Shown here one piece after another: positions 32,241 to 40,560 of a DNA stretch of 40,979 nt. A program made the translations under genes and the position numbers. The notes below the pieces were generated by a model that saw only the letters and a list, made by a program, of their open reading frames with translations, was not told the origin of the DNA and did no database searches. Source of the DNA: DASVXQ01 sp046727955 (GTDB lineage Bacteria > Actinomycetota > CALGFH01); assembly GCA_046727955.1 (NCBI GenBank), contig JBKPDO010000137.1, positions 1-40,979 of the forward strand, in the 5' to 3' direction. How positions within the stretch are numbered: the first letter of the stretch is position 1; every line of letters begins with the position of its first letter.

Positions 32241-32335
32241 AGCTCCCGCTTCCCTATAGCAATTCCTAGACCATCTCGGTATATGCCCGTGAGCTTTCGA
32301 GCGCTGTGCTATGCAGGCAAGGTTGCCTCATGCGC

Positions 32336-32686
32336 TCACGACTTGGCATCGGACCCTCGCCGCTGGCGGACGAGCCAGCGATACACGGTGGTGAGGAGTT
32401 CTCGCCCGCTGTCGTCCAAACCAGGGTCGGCCTTGACGGCATCGACCACGCTAACCGGCGTTGCTCTCGGTCTGTCCTTCGCGCCGTCACGCGAGTTGGA
32501 CGCCAGCTCATCGAGAGAGATCCCGAGTGCATCCGCGATCGCCACGGCCACCGAGAGGGCTGGTTGACTCTGCCCGGCCTCGTAGCGCCTGATCTGCCGC
32601 GCGTCCACTCCTGCGGCCGCACCAAGATCAGCCTGAGACATGCCGAGTTCGGCTCTGCGTCGGCGAATGACTTTGGACATCTCCAT
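32336..32686 (-). CDS. Xre-family transcriptional regulator
   Basis: A 116-residue protein whose residues 5-62 are a classic helix-turn-helix: KVIRRRRAELGMSQADLGAA then AGVDARQIRRYEAGQSQPAL and VAIADALGISLDELA. The remaining half has no domain but reads VDAVKADPGLDDSGRELLTT. ATG 32686 is used. It faces away from the transfer genes beginning at 32940, with 253 bp between, a typical layout for a repressor controlling element functions. It could also control itself. Confidence 0.9.
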   Translation of the reverse strand: MEMSKVIRRRRAELGMSQADLGAAAGVDARQIRRYEAGQSQPALSVAVAIADALGISLDELASNSRDGAKDRPRATPVSVVDAVKADPGLDDSGRELLTTVYRWLVRQRRGSDAKS

Positions 32687-32939
32687 AGGCGGTCATCATC
32701 GCGGACGCTTCCTTCCCTTGACAACCGGACCTGTATAGCCGATCGTGAGCGGCAGCATGAGTCCGCTGTGCTACGGACGGAGGAGTCCGTGCAGAAGGGA
32801 GGTGACGCCACGAAAGCGGCCCAGTTAGTGAGCGTGTCAGTGAGGAGGAGGTGGTAGGCAACAGAAGTGGCCCCGGGCAGATGCGACCTGCACCGGGGCC
32901 AGACATCCCAGGTAGGACCCGTCGAAAGGAACCCCCGAG
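32687..32939. promoter_or_regulatory. Xre/transfer-module divergent spacer
   Basis: 253 bp without a gene. TTGACAACCGGACCTGTATAG near 32717-32737 combines a good -35 (TTGACA) with ACA...TGT symmetry, and may be a regulator site. GGAGGTGACGCCAC (32798-32811) recurs exactly at 39798-39811. A hairpin (next entry) lies near the end. It probably drives the transfer genes to the right. Confidence 0.4.
32868..32901 (+). repeat. Strong GC hairpin before transfer genes
   Basis: TGGCCCCGGGCAG (32868-32880) pairs with CTGC-A-CCGGGGCCA (32888-32901), a 13-bp stem with one bulged A and a seven-base loop. No T-run follows, so attenuation or protein binding is likelier than simple termination. Confidence 0.6.
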
Positions 32940-33350
32940 ATGCGCGACAAGCGTACCTCTTCAGGCTCGCTGCCTTCGAGCGGCGGGCAGGGCCTTTCCC
33001 CTGTTGAGCGCACCCTACGCGCCCAGCTTGCGGCCCACACCATGCACGCCAAGCACGACGCGCGGAAGACAACCGCCAACGGCCGTGCCGCGTTCCTGGC
33101 TCGCTTCGAGGCCGAGGTCGACCCGGACGGAACTCTGCCCCCAGAGGAGCGCCGCCGCCGCGCCGAACACGCCCGGAGTGCCTACTTCACCCGCCTTGCG
33201 CTGGCTGCCGTCAAGGCACGGCGTCGGCGGCGCGACAGCGGAGTCATCCCCATGGGCGGCGAGGACTTGCAGGAACTCGGGGAGGAGGTCACGGCGAGGC
33301 GCGTGACGCGGGGCCTCTCAGCCGAAAGCGGTGATGGCAGTGCCGCGTGA
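32940..33350 (+). CDS. Actinobacterial ICE-type hypothetical protein, 136 aa
   Basis: Reads MRDKRTSSGSLPSSGGQGLS, then RTLRAQLAAHTMHAKHDARK, then TTANGRAAFLARFEAEVDPD and EERRRRAEHARSAYFTRLAL. The block HDxRxxTxxARxAFLxRFExEVDPxGxLxPxERxRRAExARxAYFxRLA is common in actinobacterial integrative elements and plasmids. It is small, basic and has no known catalytic motif. ATG 32940 has AAAGGA 12 bases before. It is first in the rightward transfer operon; its 3' end overlaps the next gene. Confidence 0.85.
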   Translation: MRDKRTSSGSLPSSGGQGLSPVERTLRAQLAAHTMHAKHDARKTTANGRAAFLARFEAEVDPDGTLPPEERRRRAEHARSAYFTRLALAAVKARRRRRDSGVIPMGGEDLQELGEEVTARRVTRGLSAESGDGSAA

Positions 33351-33639
33351 GCCTCGTTCCCGCATCAAGGTGATCACGCCACACCAGCGTCGACTACTCG
33401 CCGAGGCGGTCGAGGCCCTGGCCGACGCGCTCGCAGAGGTCCAGGAGATGGACCCGGCCGCGCGCTCGTGGGGCACCGGCACTGTCGTGACCCCTCTGGA
33501 ATCGCTCGCCGAGGTCTTGGCCGAGGACTCTCCGTACCGCCATGTGGCTACCTGCCTGAAGTTCGAGCGCAACCGGGCTAGCGACATCCCCCATGAGGCC
33601 AGGGCACAGGCCGCCGCCCGCCAGGGGGGTGAGTGCTGA
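33334..33639 (+). CDS. Hypothetical protein, 101 aa
   Basis: Overlaps the preceding gene by 17 nt in another frame. From ATG 33334: MAVPREPRSRIKVITPHQRR, then LLAEAVEALADALAEVQEMD, then TVVTPLESLAEVLAEDSPYR. A GTG three bases upstream is an alternative start. Helical, no known domain. Its TGA overlaps the ATG of the coupling ATPase (TGATG), so translation is coupled; likely a small element-specific helper. Confidence 0.72.
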   Translation: MAVPREPRSRIKVITPHQRRLLAEAVEALADALAEVQEMDPAARSWGTGTVVTPLESLAEVLAEDSPYRHVATCLKFERNRASDIPHEARAQAAARQGGEC

Positions 33640-35450
33640 TGCGCCGCCTGCCTCGTGTTCCCGAGGTCGACCCCGCCACGCACGAGGCGACCGACCGGCT
33701 GCTGCTGATCGCGGTGAGCGTCATGGCCGTGGCCACGCTCGTGTTATGGCTGGTGGGCCAGGTCGCCGCGGTGCTGTTCGGCGCCCACCACTGGCTCCAC
33801 CTCAGCCTCGCCGACGCCGCCGCGGTCCCCTTCCGCGTCATCCACCACCCCGGCGACCCCGCCCTGGCCTGGCCACCCGAGGTGCGCCGCCAGCTTCCCG
33901 GCCCGGTCGGCATGTACGCCGCCCTGGTCCTGCTGCTACTCCTGCCCTCGGGGCTGGTGGGGCTGGTGGGGCTGCGCCGCTTCGGCTGGGACCGGCGGGT
34001 CCGCCAGCACGGCGCCAAGTGGGCCACCAGGTGGAACCTGCACCGCCTGCTCATCCTCGCACCCCGGCCGGGGCGGATCACCCTTGGCCGCCGTGGTGGC
34101 TGGCTGGGGCGGCTGCTGCTGGCCGTCGAGAGTTGCCATTCGGTGCTGTGCTTCGGGCCGGCCGGGTCGTTCAAGACCGCCGGGCTGGTCATCCCCGGCG
34201 TGCTCGAGTGGCAGGGGCCGGTCATCACCACCTCGATCAAGCCCGACGTGCTGCGCGCCACGCTGCGCCGGCGGCTGGCGATGGGTGAGGTGTGGGTCTA
34301 CGACCCCTTGGGCCTGTCGGGCGTGCCGGGGGCGCAGTGGACCCCGCTGGCCCACTGCCACACCTATTCGGCCGCCCGGAAGGTCGCCCGCACCCTCGCC
34401 GACGCTGCCGACGTCCAGGGCCTCAGAGACCAGGACAACAACTACTGGACCTTGCTCGGCGCCAAGCTGCTCGGAGTGCTGCTGTACGCCGCGGCGCGCA
34501 GCGACCGCACCATGACCGACGTCGCCCGCTGGGTCGACATCCAAGACCAAGACGAGGTCACCGAGGCGCTGGAGGCCGCCGGCGACCGGATGGCGCTGGA
34601 CGCCTGGTCGGCCTGCAAAGCGCGCCCCGATAACACCCTCGGGAGCGTCTATGGCACGGCCGAGACGCTGCTCGACGTGTTCGCCGACCCGGCCATCGCC
34701 GCCTCGGCCGAGGGCTGCGACCTGGACGTCGACGCGCTGCTGCGCGGCGCCAACACCCTGTACCTCTATGCGCCCGCCAACGAGCAGAGCAGGCTCCGCC
34801 CACTCTTCGAGCTGCTGGTCGGCACGATCATCACCCACGCCGAGGAGCTGGCCGCCCGCCAACCCGACGGCATGCTCAACCCCCGGCTGCTGGTGTGCCT
34901 GGACGAGGCCGGCAACTGCGCCGCGCTCGCCAAGCTCCCGGAACTTGCGACCACCGCCCGAGGCCAGGGTATCCAGCTCGTCACCATCTGGCACGACCTC
35001 GGGCAGCTGCACCACCGCTACGGCCGCCGCGCTTCGACCGTGCTCAACGGCCACCGCGCCAAGCTGTTCCTGTCCGGCCAGGCCGACGTCGACTCCCTGG
35101 AGCTGGCCTCCCGGCTGATCGGTGAGGAGCAGGTCACCCACACCGCCCACACCGCCGGCGACGGCCGCGCCTCGGTCACCAACTCCACTGCCTACCGGCG
35201 GCTGGTCCCCATGGAGGTGCTGCGCCAGCTCCGCCCCCGCGAGGGGGTGCTGCTGTACGGGCACCTGCCCCCGGCCAGGGTCAGGCTGCGGGCGTGGTTC
35301 CGGGTGCGCCGGCTGCGCCGCCTGGCCCTGGAGCCGATCGCGGCCCGGCCGGCAGTGCCCCAGCACGCCCACACCCTGCCGCTGCCGCTGGAGGCCGACC
35401 TGGGCACCGCGGCCGACGCGGCGGAGGCTCGCCGGGGGGAGGTGGCCTAA
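33639..35450 (+). CDS. VirD4/TraG-type coupling ATPase
   Basis: A 603-residue type IV coupling protein. The N-terminus has two membrane segments, LLLIAVSVMAVATLVLWLVG (about 18-44) and GMYAALVLLLLLPSGLVGLV (about 92-111). Walker A is FGPAGSFKTAGLVIPGV (about 171-187). Walker B is LLVCLDEAGN (about 417-426), followed by the characteristic TTARGQGIQLVTIWHDLGQL. The C-terminal VFLSGQADVDSLELASRLIG-like block (written KLFLSGQADVD here) matches TraG/VirD4 more than FtsK/TraB. It would drive DNA to a transfer channel. No relaxase or other T4SS genes are in view, so transfer may need trans factors or genes beyond the right edge. ATG 33639 overlaps the upstream stop. Confidence 0.93.
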   Translation: MRRLPRVPEVDPATHEATDRLLLIAVSVMAVATLVLWLVGQVAAVLFGAHHWLHLSLADAAAVPFRVIHHPGDPALAWPPEVRRQLPGPVGMYAALVLLLLLPSGLVGLVGLRRFGWDRRVRQHGAKWATRWNLHRLLILAPRPGRITLGRRGGWLGRLLLAVESCHSVLCFGPAGSFKTAGLVIPGVLEWQGPVITTSIKPDVLRATLRRRLAMGEVWVYDPLGLSGVPGAQWTPLAHCHTYSAARKVARTLADAADVQGLRDQDNNYWTLLGAKLLGVLLYAAARSDRTMTDVARWVDIQDQDEVTEALEAAGDRMALDAWSACKARPDNTLGSVYGTAETLLDVFADPAIAASAEGCDLDVDALLRGANTLYLYAPANEQSRLRPLFELLVGTIITHAEELAARQPDGMLNPRLLVCLDEAGNCAALAKLPELATTARGQGIQLVTIWHDLGQLHHRYGRRASTVLNGHRAKLFLSGQADVDSLELASRLIGEEQVTHTAHTAGDGRASVTNSTAYRRLVPMEVLRQLRPREGVLLYGHLPPARVRLRAWFRVRRLRRLALEPIAARPAVPQHAHTLPLPLEADLGTAADAAEARRGEVA

Positions 35451-36191
35451 GTGGACGCCACCCCCACCAGCGACCAGGGCCGGGACCTCGCGCGCTACTG
35501 CGCCGCAGCCTGCGACCTCAACCACGCCGCCGTCCCGCACGCGTTCGGGGACTGCAATGCGTCACTGGACGCCCCGACGCTGACCGCCGAGCAGCAGCGG
35601 GCGCTGCCCGAGGCGGCGCTGCCGTGGGTGCGCTACGCCACCCCGCTGCTGCTCAGCGCCGGCGAGGTCAACAGGCTTCGCGGCCCGGTCGGCAGTGCCA
35701 TGCGCAGGCTGGCCGTCGACGAGGACCACCGGGGCCTCCCCGTAGCCGAGCGGTTCAGCCCGCGGCTGGAAGCGGTCGAGCAGCGGCTGCTCCGGGCACA
35801 GCTGGACACCGAGCGGGCCTCCGTCGGCTTGGACGTGCCGGCGCGGTTTGCCTGCCAGGATGCCAACCGGCTGCGCGGGGTGCTGCACGGGGCGGCGGTG
35901 CGGCTGGAGGACTACGCCGACCGGCGCGCGGCTGCTGACCCGCCGTACCTGCTGGGCAGCGAGCACTTCACCAAGGATGCGGCCCAGCTGCGCGACTGGT
36001 GCCACACCACCCTTGCGCGGCAGCAGCAGCGCGGCGGCTGCGCCCGGGAGGAGGGCGCGGTCGCCGCCACGCTGGAGTTGGACGACCGCGACCGCCACCG
36101 CCTCCACGAGCAGGCCGCCAGCCGCCGCCGAGCCCGCGAGGCCGCACCGCGGTGGGCCGGGCGGGGATGGGGGGTCGGCCGTGCGCGCTGA
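35451..36191 (+). CDS. Element-specific hypothetical protein, 246 aa
   Basis: Starts at GTG 35451 directly after the coupling ATPase TAA. It reads MDATPTSDQGRDLARYCAAA, then PWVRYATPLLLSAGEVNRLR, then ERFSPRLEAVEQRLLRAQLD. Predicted mainly helical and Arg-rich towards the C-terminus (RRRAREAAPRWAG), which suggests nucleic-acid or membrane contact. No family recognised. It overlaps the following gene by 11 nt, so it is part of the operon. Confidence 0.72.
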   Translation: MDATPTSDQGRDLARYCAAACDLNHAAVPHAFGDCNASLDAPTLTAEQQRALPEAALPWVRYATPLLLSAGEVNRLRGPVGSAMRRLAVDEDHRGLPVAERFSPRLEAVEQRLLRAQLDTERASVGLDVPARFACQDANRLRGVLHGAAVRLEDYADRRAAADPPYLLGSEHFTKDAAQLRDWCHTTLARQQQRGGCAREEGAVAATLELDDRDRHRLHEQAASRRRAREAAPRWAGRGWGVGRAR

Positions 36192-37050
36192 ACCCCTCTC
36201 CCCGACCGCCCTCGATGCTTCGCCATCCCCGCCAGGGACGAACGGGCAGGGTGCGCCGCGGGGCGGGGTGTACCTGCTGCACTTCGACCAGTGCTACGAG
36301 CACGCCGGCCACTACACCGGCCACGCCGACGACTTCAGGATTCGCGTGGCGGAGCAGGCCAGCGGCGACCGTCGTGCCGCCCGGCTGCTGCAGGTCATCG
36401 CCCAGGCCGGCATCGGGTTCCGGCTGGCCCGCGTGTGGCCGGGCGCCTCCAAGGCCTACGAGCGGTCGTTGAAGAACAGCGGCGGCGCCAGCCGCTACTG
36501 TCCAATCTGCCAGGACGAACGCAAGGCCCGCGGCCAGTTCCGCCGCCCACCCCGCGGCCATGGCGACCGCCGTGTCGTCCTGTCGACCCGAATTCCAAGC
36601 GCCGACCAGGAGCGCGACCACGGCCGCCAGCCCGGCGCCGGGGCGGTCCCAACCCGCGGGGTACGCCCCCGGCAGGCCGGCGAGTTCATGGCGCTCAACC
36701 CGAAGTTCGCCCGGCCGGTCAGCGCCTCGCTGGCCAAGCAGTGGGCCCGGGTCCGCGGCCGGGAAGAAATCGAGGCCCTCACACCCAGGGTGACCAGCGC
36801 GCGGTTCGAGGAAAACCAGCAGCTCTCCCAGCAGCGCGCCGCCGCCGTCACCAACCGCGCCGTCCGGGCGCGCGTGCTGGCCCGCCAGCAGCAGCTGGTC
36901 GACCGCGCCGAAAAGACCCGCACCCAAGCGGTCGCCGCGCGGACCTACCAGCGCCTGTCGACCGGCCAGGCCGAGCGGTCCCCACGGCGGCCACACCGAC
37001 GCGACCGCGAGCAGACCACCAGTGGAAGGGAGGGCGGCCATGAGCGCTGA
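36181..37050 (+). CDS. GIY-YIG-like endonuclease domain protein
   Basis: A 289-residue protein. The N-terminal GVYLLHFDQCYEHAGHYTGH (about 24-43) fits GIY-YIG, with GVY for GIY and HYTG for YIG, followed by RVAEQASGDRRAARLLQVIA, then FRLARVWPGASKAYERSLKN and the RYCPIC pair. This ordering (GVY, HYxG, R, WPG.xxxERxLKN) is a known variant in actinobacterial integrative elements. The remainder is basic and low in motifs. GTG 36181 was chosen because homology begins there; the open frame reaches back to 35848 inside the preceding gene. Possible roles are DNA nicking or nuclease in element maintenance. Confidence 0.7.
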   Translation: MRAEPLSPTALDASPSPPGTNGQGAPRGGVYLLHFDQCYEHAGHYTGHADDFRIRVAEQASGDRRAARLLQVIAQAGIGFRLARVWPGASKAYERSLKNSGGASRYCPICQDERKARGQFRRPPRGHGDRRVVLSTRIPSADQERDHGRQPGAGAVPTRGVRPRQAGEFMALNPKFARPVSASLAKQWARVRGREEIEALTPRVTSARFEENQQLSQQRAAAVTNRAVRARVLARQQQLVDRAEKTRTQAVAARTYQRLSTGQAERSPRRPHRRDREQTTSGREGGHER

Positions 37051-37639
37051 GCATCCCCCGCACGACATCCCCAGCCCCGGCCAGGGGCAGGCACCCGAGG
37101 AGACGCTGCCCAAGCATCCGTTCACGCAGGCGTTGGCGACCTGGGAGGCCTGGTCGATGGCCAACACCATGCGCACCGCCCTGGCCAAGGCCCGCGAGCA
37201 CGGCGACCAGGCCACGCTGGCGTCGTTCGAACAGCACCCGCAGTGGACCCAAGGCCCTGACCCGATCGCCGCGCTTGCCGCCAACCGCGAGGTCGTCCAG
37301 ACCATGACCGGCTGGCAGTGGCACGCCATTCGCGACGCTCGCAAGCAGGGCCACGGCTGGCGCGAGATCGGCGCGGCGCTCCAGGTCGACGGCGACCAGG
37401 CCAAGCGCGACTACCTGGCGCGGGTCGACCGGCAGCGCTGGGTCAGCGAGCGCGACCCTGACCTGGCGCGACTGCTTGGCTACGACCCCCGCTGGCGGGA
37501 GCTGGCCGAGCCCAACGACGCCGACCGCGCCGACCATGCGGAGCTGGAGCAGCAAGCGATGGCCTACGACGACCCGGGCTGCCCGCCCGAGTGGCCACGC
37601 GACAACGGTCACGGACGGGAGGCGGGCCATGAGCGCTAA
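37040..37639 (+). CDS. Hypothetical protein, 199 aa
   Basis: ATG 37040 overlaps the previous stop region and follows GGAAGGGAGGG. It reads MSAEHPPHDIPSPGQGQAPE, then TWEAWSMANTMRTALAKARE, then DPIAALAANREVVQTMTGWQ and WHAIRDARKQGHGWREIGAA. The last segment (WREIGAALQVDGDQAKRDY) has the look of a helix-turn-helix (xGxSWxEIGxALGxxxxAAxxRY), so DNA binding is plausible. Conserved in position before the DUF2637 gene in actinobacterial elements. Its end overlaps that gene by 11 nt. Confidence 0.72.
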   Translation: MSAEHPPHDIPSPGQGQAPEETLPKHPFTQALATWEAWSMANTMRTALAKAREHGDQATLASFEQHPQWTQGPDPIAALAANREVVQTMTGWQWHAIRDARKQGHGWREIGAALQVDGDQAKRDYLARVDRQRWVSERDPDLARLLGYDPRWRELAEPNDADRADHAELEQQAMAYDDPGCPPEWPRDNGHGREAGHER

Positions 37640-38747
37640 CCCCCAGCCCCCTTCGAGCTCGAGGCCGAGCATGGGTGACGCCAGCGTCCAAGCCGCCGAT
37701 GCGTGGCTGCGCCGCTTCCAAGCCGCCGTGGTCACCACCATGGCCGCGGTCGCCGCTGGGGTCGGCGCGGTGGCGTTCTTCACCAGCTTCGAGGCCATCA
37801 CCTCCTACGCCAAGACCTCGGGTGGCATCGCCGCCGAACACAGCTGGGCGGTGCCGCTGCTGGTCGACTCCTTCATCGTTATGGCCACCGGCGCGGACCT
37901 TTGGCTCAGCGCCGCCCGGCAGCGGCGCTGGTGGGAGGTCGTCTGGCCCAAGCTGCTGCTGGCCGGCGCGGCCGGGGTCAGCTTCGTGCTCAACGTCGCC
38001 CACGCCGGCACCGGCAAGTGGTCAGCCCGCGGGGTAGCCGCCATCCCACCCGCCGCGCTGGTGCTCAGCGTCGAGTTGCTGGTGCTGATCGTGCGCCGCG
38101 CGGCCATGGCCCGCATCGCCCGCCTGTCGGCGGCCGCGACCCTCCCGGCACAGGCGACCACCGAGGTTGTCCGGGGCGACCAGACCACCGTCACCGTGGT
38201 CGCGGCGACCGGCGACCGCCCGGCGCTTCCGGCGACCACCGCGACCAACCCGCCCGCCGGCAGGCCGTGCGACCATGGCCGCCAAGCGAGGGGCGACCAG
38301 CCGGCGACCGCGCCGCCGGGGACGACCAGCGGCGACCCCGCAAGCGGCGGGGCGACCTACCGGCGGGTGCGCGAGCTGTATGTGGGCGGGGTGACCGTGG
38401 CCGCCGAGATCGCCCGCGAGCTGGGCGTGTCCGCCAGCTATGCGCAACGCACCCTGCGACGGGTCAAGCGCGACCTCGCACCCCAGCAGGCCGCGGCCGG
38501 TACGGGTCGCGCGACCACCCCGGAGCGAACCGACCAGGCGACCAGCGACCGACCGCCCGAGGCGGCGAGGTCACCCGGCCACCACCCGGCCGTACCCGAC
38601 CGGAAGGCGACCACCCGAGACGAGGAGACCATGTCCGACCGCGGTCGGGAGGCGACCAGGGACGGCGATGGTCGCACGACCACTGACCGGCATCTGGTGC
38701 TGGTCGCCCCCGACCGCGAACACGACCGCGGGGAGGCCGAGCGATGA
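37629..38747 (+). CDS. DUF2637 (Spd-type) membrane protein with C-terminal HTH
   Basis: A 372-residue protein. Residues about 34-160 are DUF2637, common to spread (Spd) proteins of actinobacterial conjugative elements, with four hydrophobic segments: VVTTMAAVAAGVGAVAFFTS, VPLLVDSFIVMATGADLWLS, LLLAGAAGVSFVLNVAHAG and IPPAALVLSVELLVLIVRRA. A Thr/Ala/Pro-rich linker is followed by a helix-turn-helix, YRRVRELYVGGVTVAAEIAR then ELGVSASYAQRTLRRVKRD, about residues 241-279. Spd proteins aid plasmid spread in mycelial hosts. The linker and tail DNA is unusually rich in GCGACCA. ATG 37629 overlaps the preceding stop. Its stop overlaps the primase gene by 4 nt. Confidence 0.87.
   Translation: MSANPQPPSSSRPSMGDASVQAADAWLRRFQAAVVTTMAAVAAGVGAVAFFTSFEAITSYAKTSGGIAAEHSWAVPLLVDSFIVMATGADLWLSAARQRRWWEVVWPKLLLAGAAGVSFVLNVAHAGTGKWSARGVAAIPPAALVLSVELLVLIVRRAAMARIARLSAAATLPAQATTEVVRGDQTTVTVVAATGDRPALPATTATNPPAGRPCDHGRQARGDQPATAPPGTTSGDPASGGATYRRVRELYVGGVTVAAEIARELGVSASYAQRTLRRVKRDLAPQQAAAGTGRATTPERTDQATSDRPPEAARSPGHHPAVPDRKATTRDEETMSDRGREATRDGDGRTTTDRHLVLVAPDREHDRGEAER
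38154..38707. repeat. GCGACCA-rich repeat cluster
   Basis: The 7-mer GCGACCA occurs ten times on the plus strand (38154, 38176, 38232, 38241, 38269, 38293, 38511, 38538, 38607, 38652), and TGGTCGC three times (38197, 38669, 38701). Hits fall in two reading frames of the overlying gene (Ala-Thr and Gly-Asp-Gln contexts), which argues against a purely protein-level cause. Arrays of short repeats act as clt transfer loci or iterons in actinobacterial elements. Confidence 0.55.
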
Positions 38748-39778
38748 CCGCGCCCTGGTCGCCGGACCTACCGGAGCGGGCGCTGGAGTACGCCGAGCGG
38801 GGCATCCCGGTGCTGCCCTTGCACGGCAAGCTGCCCCGCATCCCCGCCGCCCACAGCCCCCGCGACCCGCTGTACCAGCAGTGCAAGGGCGAATGCGGCC
38901 GGGAAGGCCACGGCGTCCACGACGCCACCTGTGACCCCGACCAGGTCCGCGCGTGGTGGCGGCGCTGGTCGCACGCCAACATTGGGCTGCGCACCGGCGT
39001 GGTGTTCGACATCATCGACGTCGACGGCGAACGGGGCCGCGACAGCCTCCAGCGGTTCCTCGCCGAGCATGCGGGTGGCGTGCCGATCGGTGGCCCAAGG
39101 GTCCGGACCGGCTCGGGCGCCGGCTGGCACCTGTACGTGGCCCCAACCGGCCTGCCCGACCACATCGGCGTGCTCGAGGGCGTCGACTACCGCGCCGCCG
39201 GCCGCTACGTCGTCGCGCCACCCTCCCGCCACCCCGCCACCGGCCGTCCCTACGTGTGGTACGCCGGCCGCGGTCTGGACACCCCGCTGGGCGAGGTCCC
39301 CGCGGCGCTGCGCGAGCGGCTGGCGCCCCGCCCGGTCGAACGCGACCACCCGCCGGCACCGACCGTGCGGCCCGCCCAGCCGGGCCACCCCTACGGCCGC
39401 GCGGTGCTTCAGGCCGAGACCGCCCGCATCGCCGCTGCCCAGGGCCCGAGCCAGGGGCGTGGCGGGGAGCGCAACACGGTGCTGTGGCAGGCCGCCCGCA
39501 ACCTCTACAACCTGGTCGCCGGCGGCGTCCTGGACGAGGCAGAGGTCGCGGCCGAGCTGGAGCGTGCCGCCGGCGCGTGCGGGCTGCTGCGCGATGAGCC
39601 CCGCCAGACCCGGCGCACCCTGGCGTCCGCCCGCCAGGTCGGCATGGCCCACCCCCGCGGCATCCCCGACCGCCCCGCCACCGGCGCCCGCAGCCATGAC
39701 CGCCCCCGCCAACCGGATGCTTCGCACCACCAGCCGCTCCAGCCCCGCCGCGACCCTGACCGCGCCCGGGAGCGCTAG
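38744..39778 (+). CDS. Primase-polymerase (Prim-Pol) protein
   Basis: A 344-residue protein with the bifunctional primase/polymerase domain at about 8-190. LPERALEYAERGIPVLPLHG is the usual entry. FDIIDVDGERG contains the metal Asp pair Asp92/Asp94. RTGSGAGWHLYVAP has His129, and VDYRAAGRYVVAPPS carries Asp148. GERNTVLWQAARNLYNLVAG in the C-terminal third is the typical PriCT-like start. In actinobacterial elements this gene supplies replication initiation or priming after excision. ATG 38744 overlaps the upstream TGA (ATGA). The protein is shorter than Prim-Pol-helicase fusions and lacks a helicase part. Confidence 0.92.
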   Translation: MTAPWSPDLPERALEYAERGIPVLPLHGKLPRIPAAHSPRDPLYQQCKGECGREGHGVHDATCDPDQVRAWWRRWSHANIGLRTGVVFDIIDVDGERGRDSLQRFLAEHAGGVPIGGPRVRTGSGAGWHLYVAPTGLPDHIGVLEGVDYRAAGRYVVAPPSRHPATGRPYVWYAGRGLDTPLGEVPAALRERLAPRPVERDHPPAPTVRPAQPGHPYGRAVLQAETARIAAAQGPSQGRGGERNTVLWQAARNLYNLVAGGVLDEAEVAAELERAAGACGLLRDEPRQTRRTLASARQVGMAHPRGIPDRPATGARSHDRPRQPDASHHQPLQPRRDPDRARER

Positions 39779-39829
39779 GCATCCCGGGTGCCCGACAGGA
39801 GGTGACGCCACACCAGCGACCAGCCAGCA

Positions 39830-39874
39830 GGGCGGTGGCGCCCAAGTCCCGGCCAAGGAACCGCGCCACCGCCC
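39830..39874 (+). repeat. 12-bp hairpin downstream of primase gene
   Basis: GGGCGGTGGCGC (39830-39841) pairs exactly with GCGCCACCGCCC (39863-39874) across a 21-nt loop. There is no T-run. GGAGGTGACGCCAC just before (39798-39811) recurs at 32798-32811. Confidence 0.6.
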
Positions 39875-39903
39875 CCGACCCCACGCAACACAGGAGGTGT
39901 CTT

Positions 39904-40560
39904 GTGGGACAGCACCGAACCCTATCGCCCGACCAGCACGACCCGCCACGCCCCCGCGACCAGGCCCACCAGATCGACGACGCCCGCGACGGCGACCAGC
40001 CCCCGACCACCCCAGAGCGCCCGCGCTACCGCGGCATCCCCCTGGACGGCACCACCGAGCAGCTGCACCGCGCCGTGGACCTGCTGGAGGCCGACACCGT
40101 TCCCTACCTGTACTACGCCAAGGTCATCGCCAGCCGCGAGCGTGACCAGGTGTGGAGAGACACCCGGAATGAGGACGTCGAGGACACTCACCGTGAGCAC
40201 GAACGGCTCCACCTGTACCCGAGGGCGGGCATCGCGGCCGGCGCGCACCGGGCTCGTGGCCGGCGCCCGTGCTCGGCTTGTCCGTGCCGCGGCGGGCGCC
40301 GGCGGGGCACGCATGCGCGTTCTGGCTGCGTAGCAGGGGATCGGCGCCATGAGCTCCGGCCGGTCGGTCTCGCCGTGCTCAGGTTGTTCGTGATGGCGGT
40401 CAAGTTGAGGACGGCGCCTTGCGGTGTTCGCGTCGTTCTTCGCCGTCTCCACGTTGAGTGTCCCTTCCTGAACAAAAAACGTGGCGCGCAACACCAGGCG
40501 CCGTTTGGCCGGCGCGTCCCCGAGCCGCTGGAGGCCAGCCGCCAGGGGGTCCAGCGATGA
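39904..40560 (+). CDS. Hypothetical protein, 218 aa
   Basis: GTG 39904 follows AGGAGG by seven bases. The first half looks coding: MGQHRTLSPDQHDPPRPRDQ, then GTTEQLHRAVDLLEADTVPY, then LYYAKVIASRERDQVWRDTR. The second half is Arg-rich with Cys (PCSACPCRGGRRRG) and less protein-like, so a frameshift or a shorter gene cannot be excluded. The TGA overlaps the next ATG. No family recognised. Confidence 0.5.
   Translation: MGQHRTLSPDQHDPPRPRDQAHQIDDARDGDQPPTTPERPRYRGIPLDGTTEQLHRAVDLLEADTVPYLYYAKVIASRERDQVWRDTRNEDVEDTHREHERLHLYPRAGIAAGAHRARGRRPCSACPCRGGRRRGTHARSGCVAGDRRHELRPVGLAVLRLFVMAVKLRTAPCGVRVVLRRLHVECPFLNKKRGAQHQAPFGRRVPEPLEASRQGVQR

Noticed and set aside
33936..35540. 534-codon minus-strand frame opposite the coupling ATPase
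   Set aside because: Gly/Val/Gln-rich antisense shadow of a well-supported gene.
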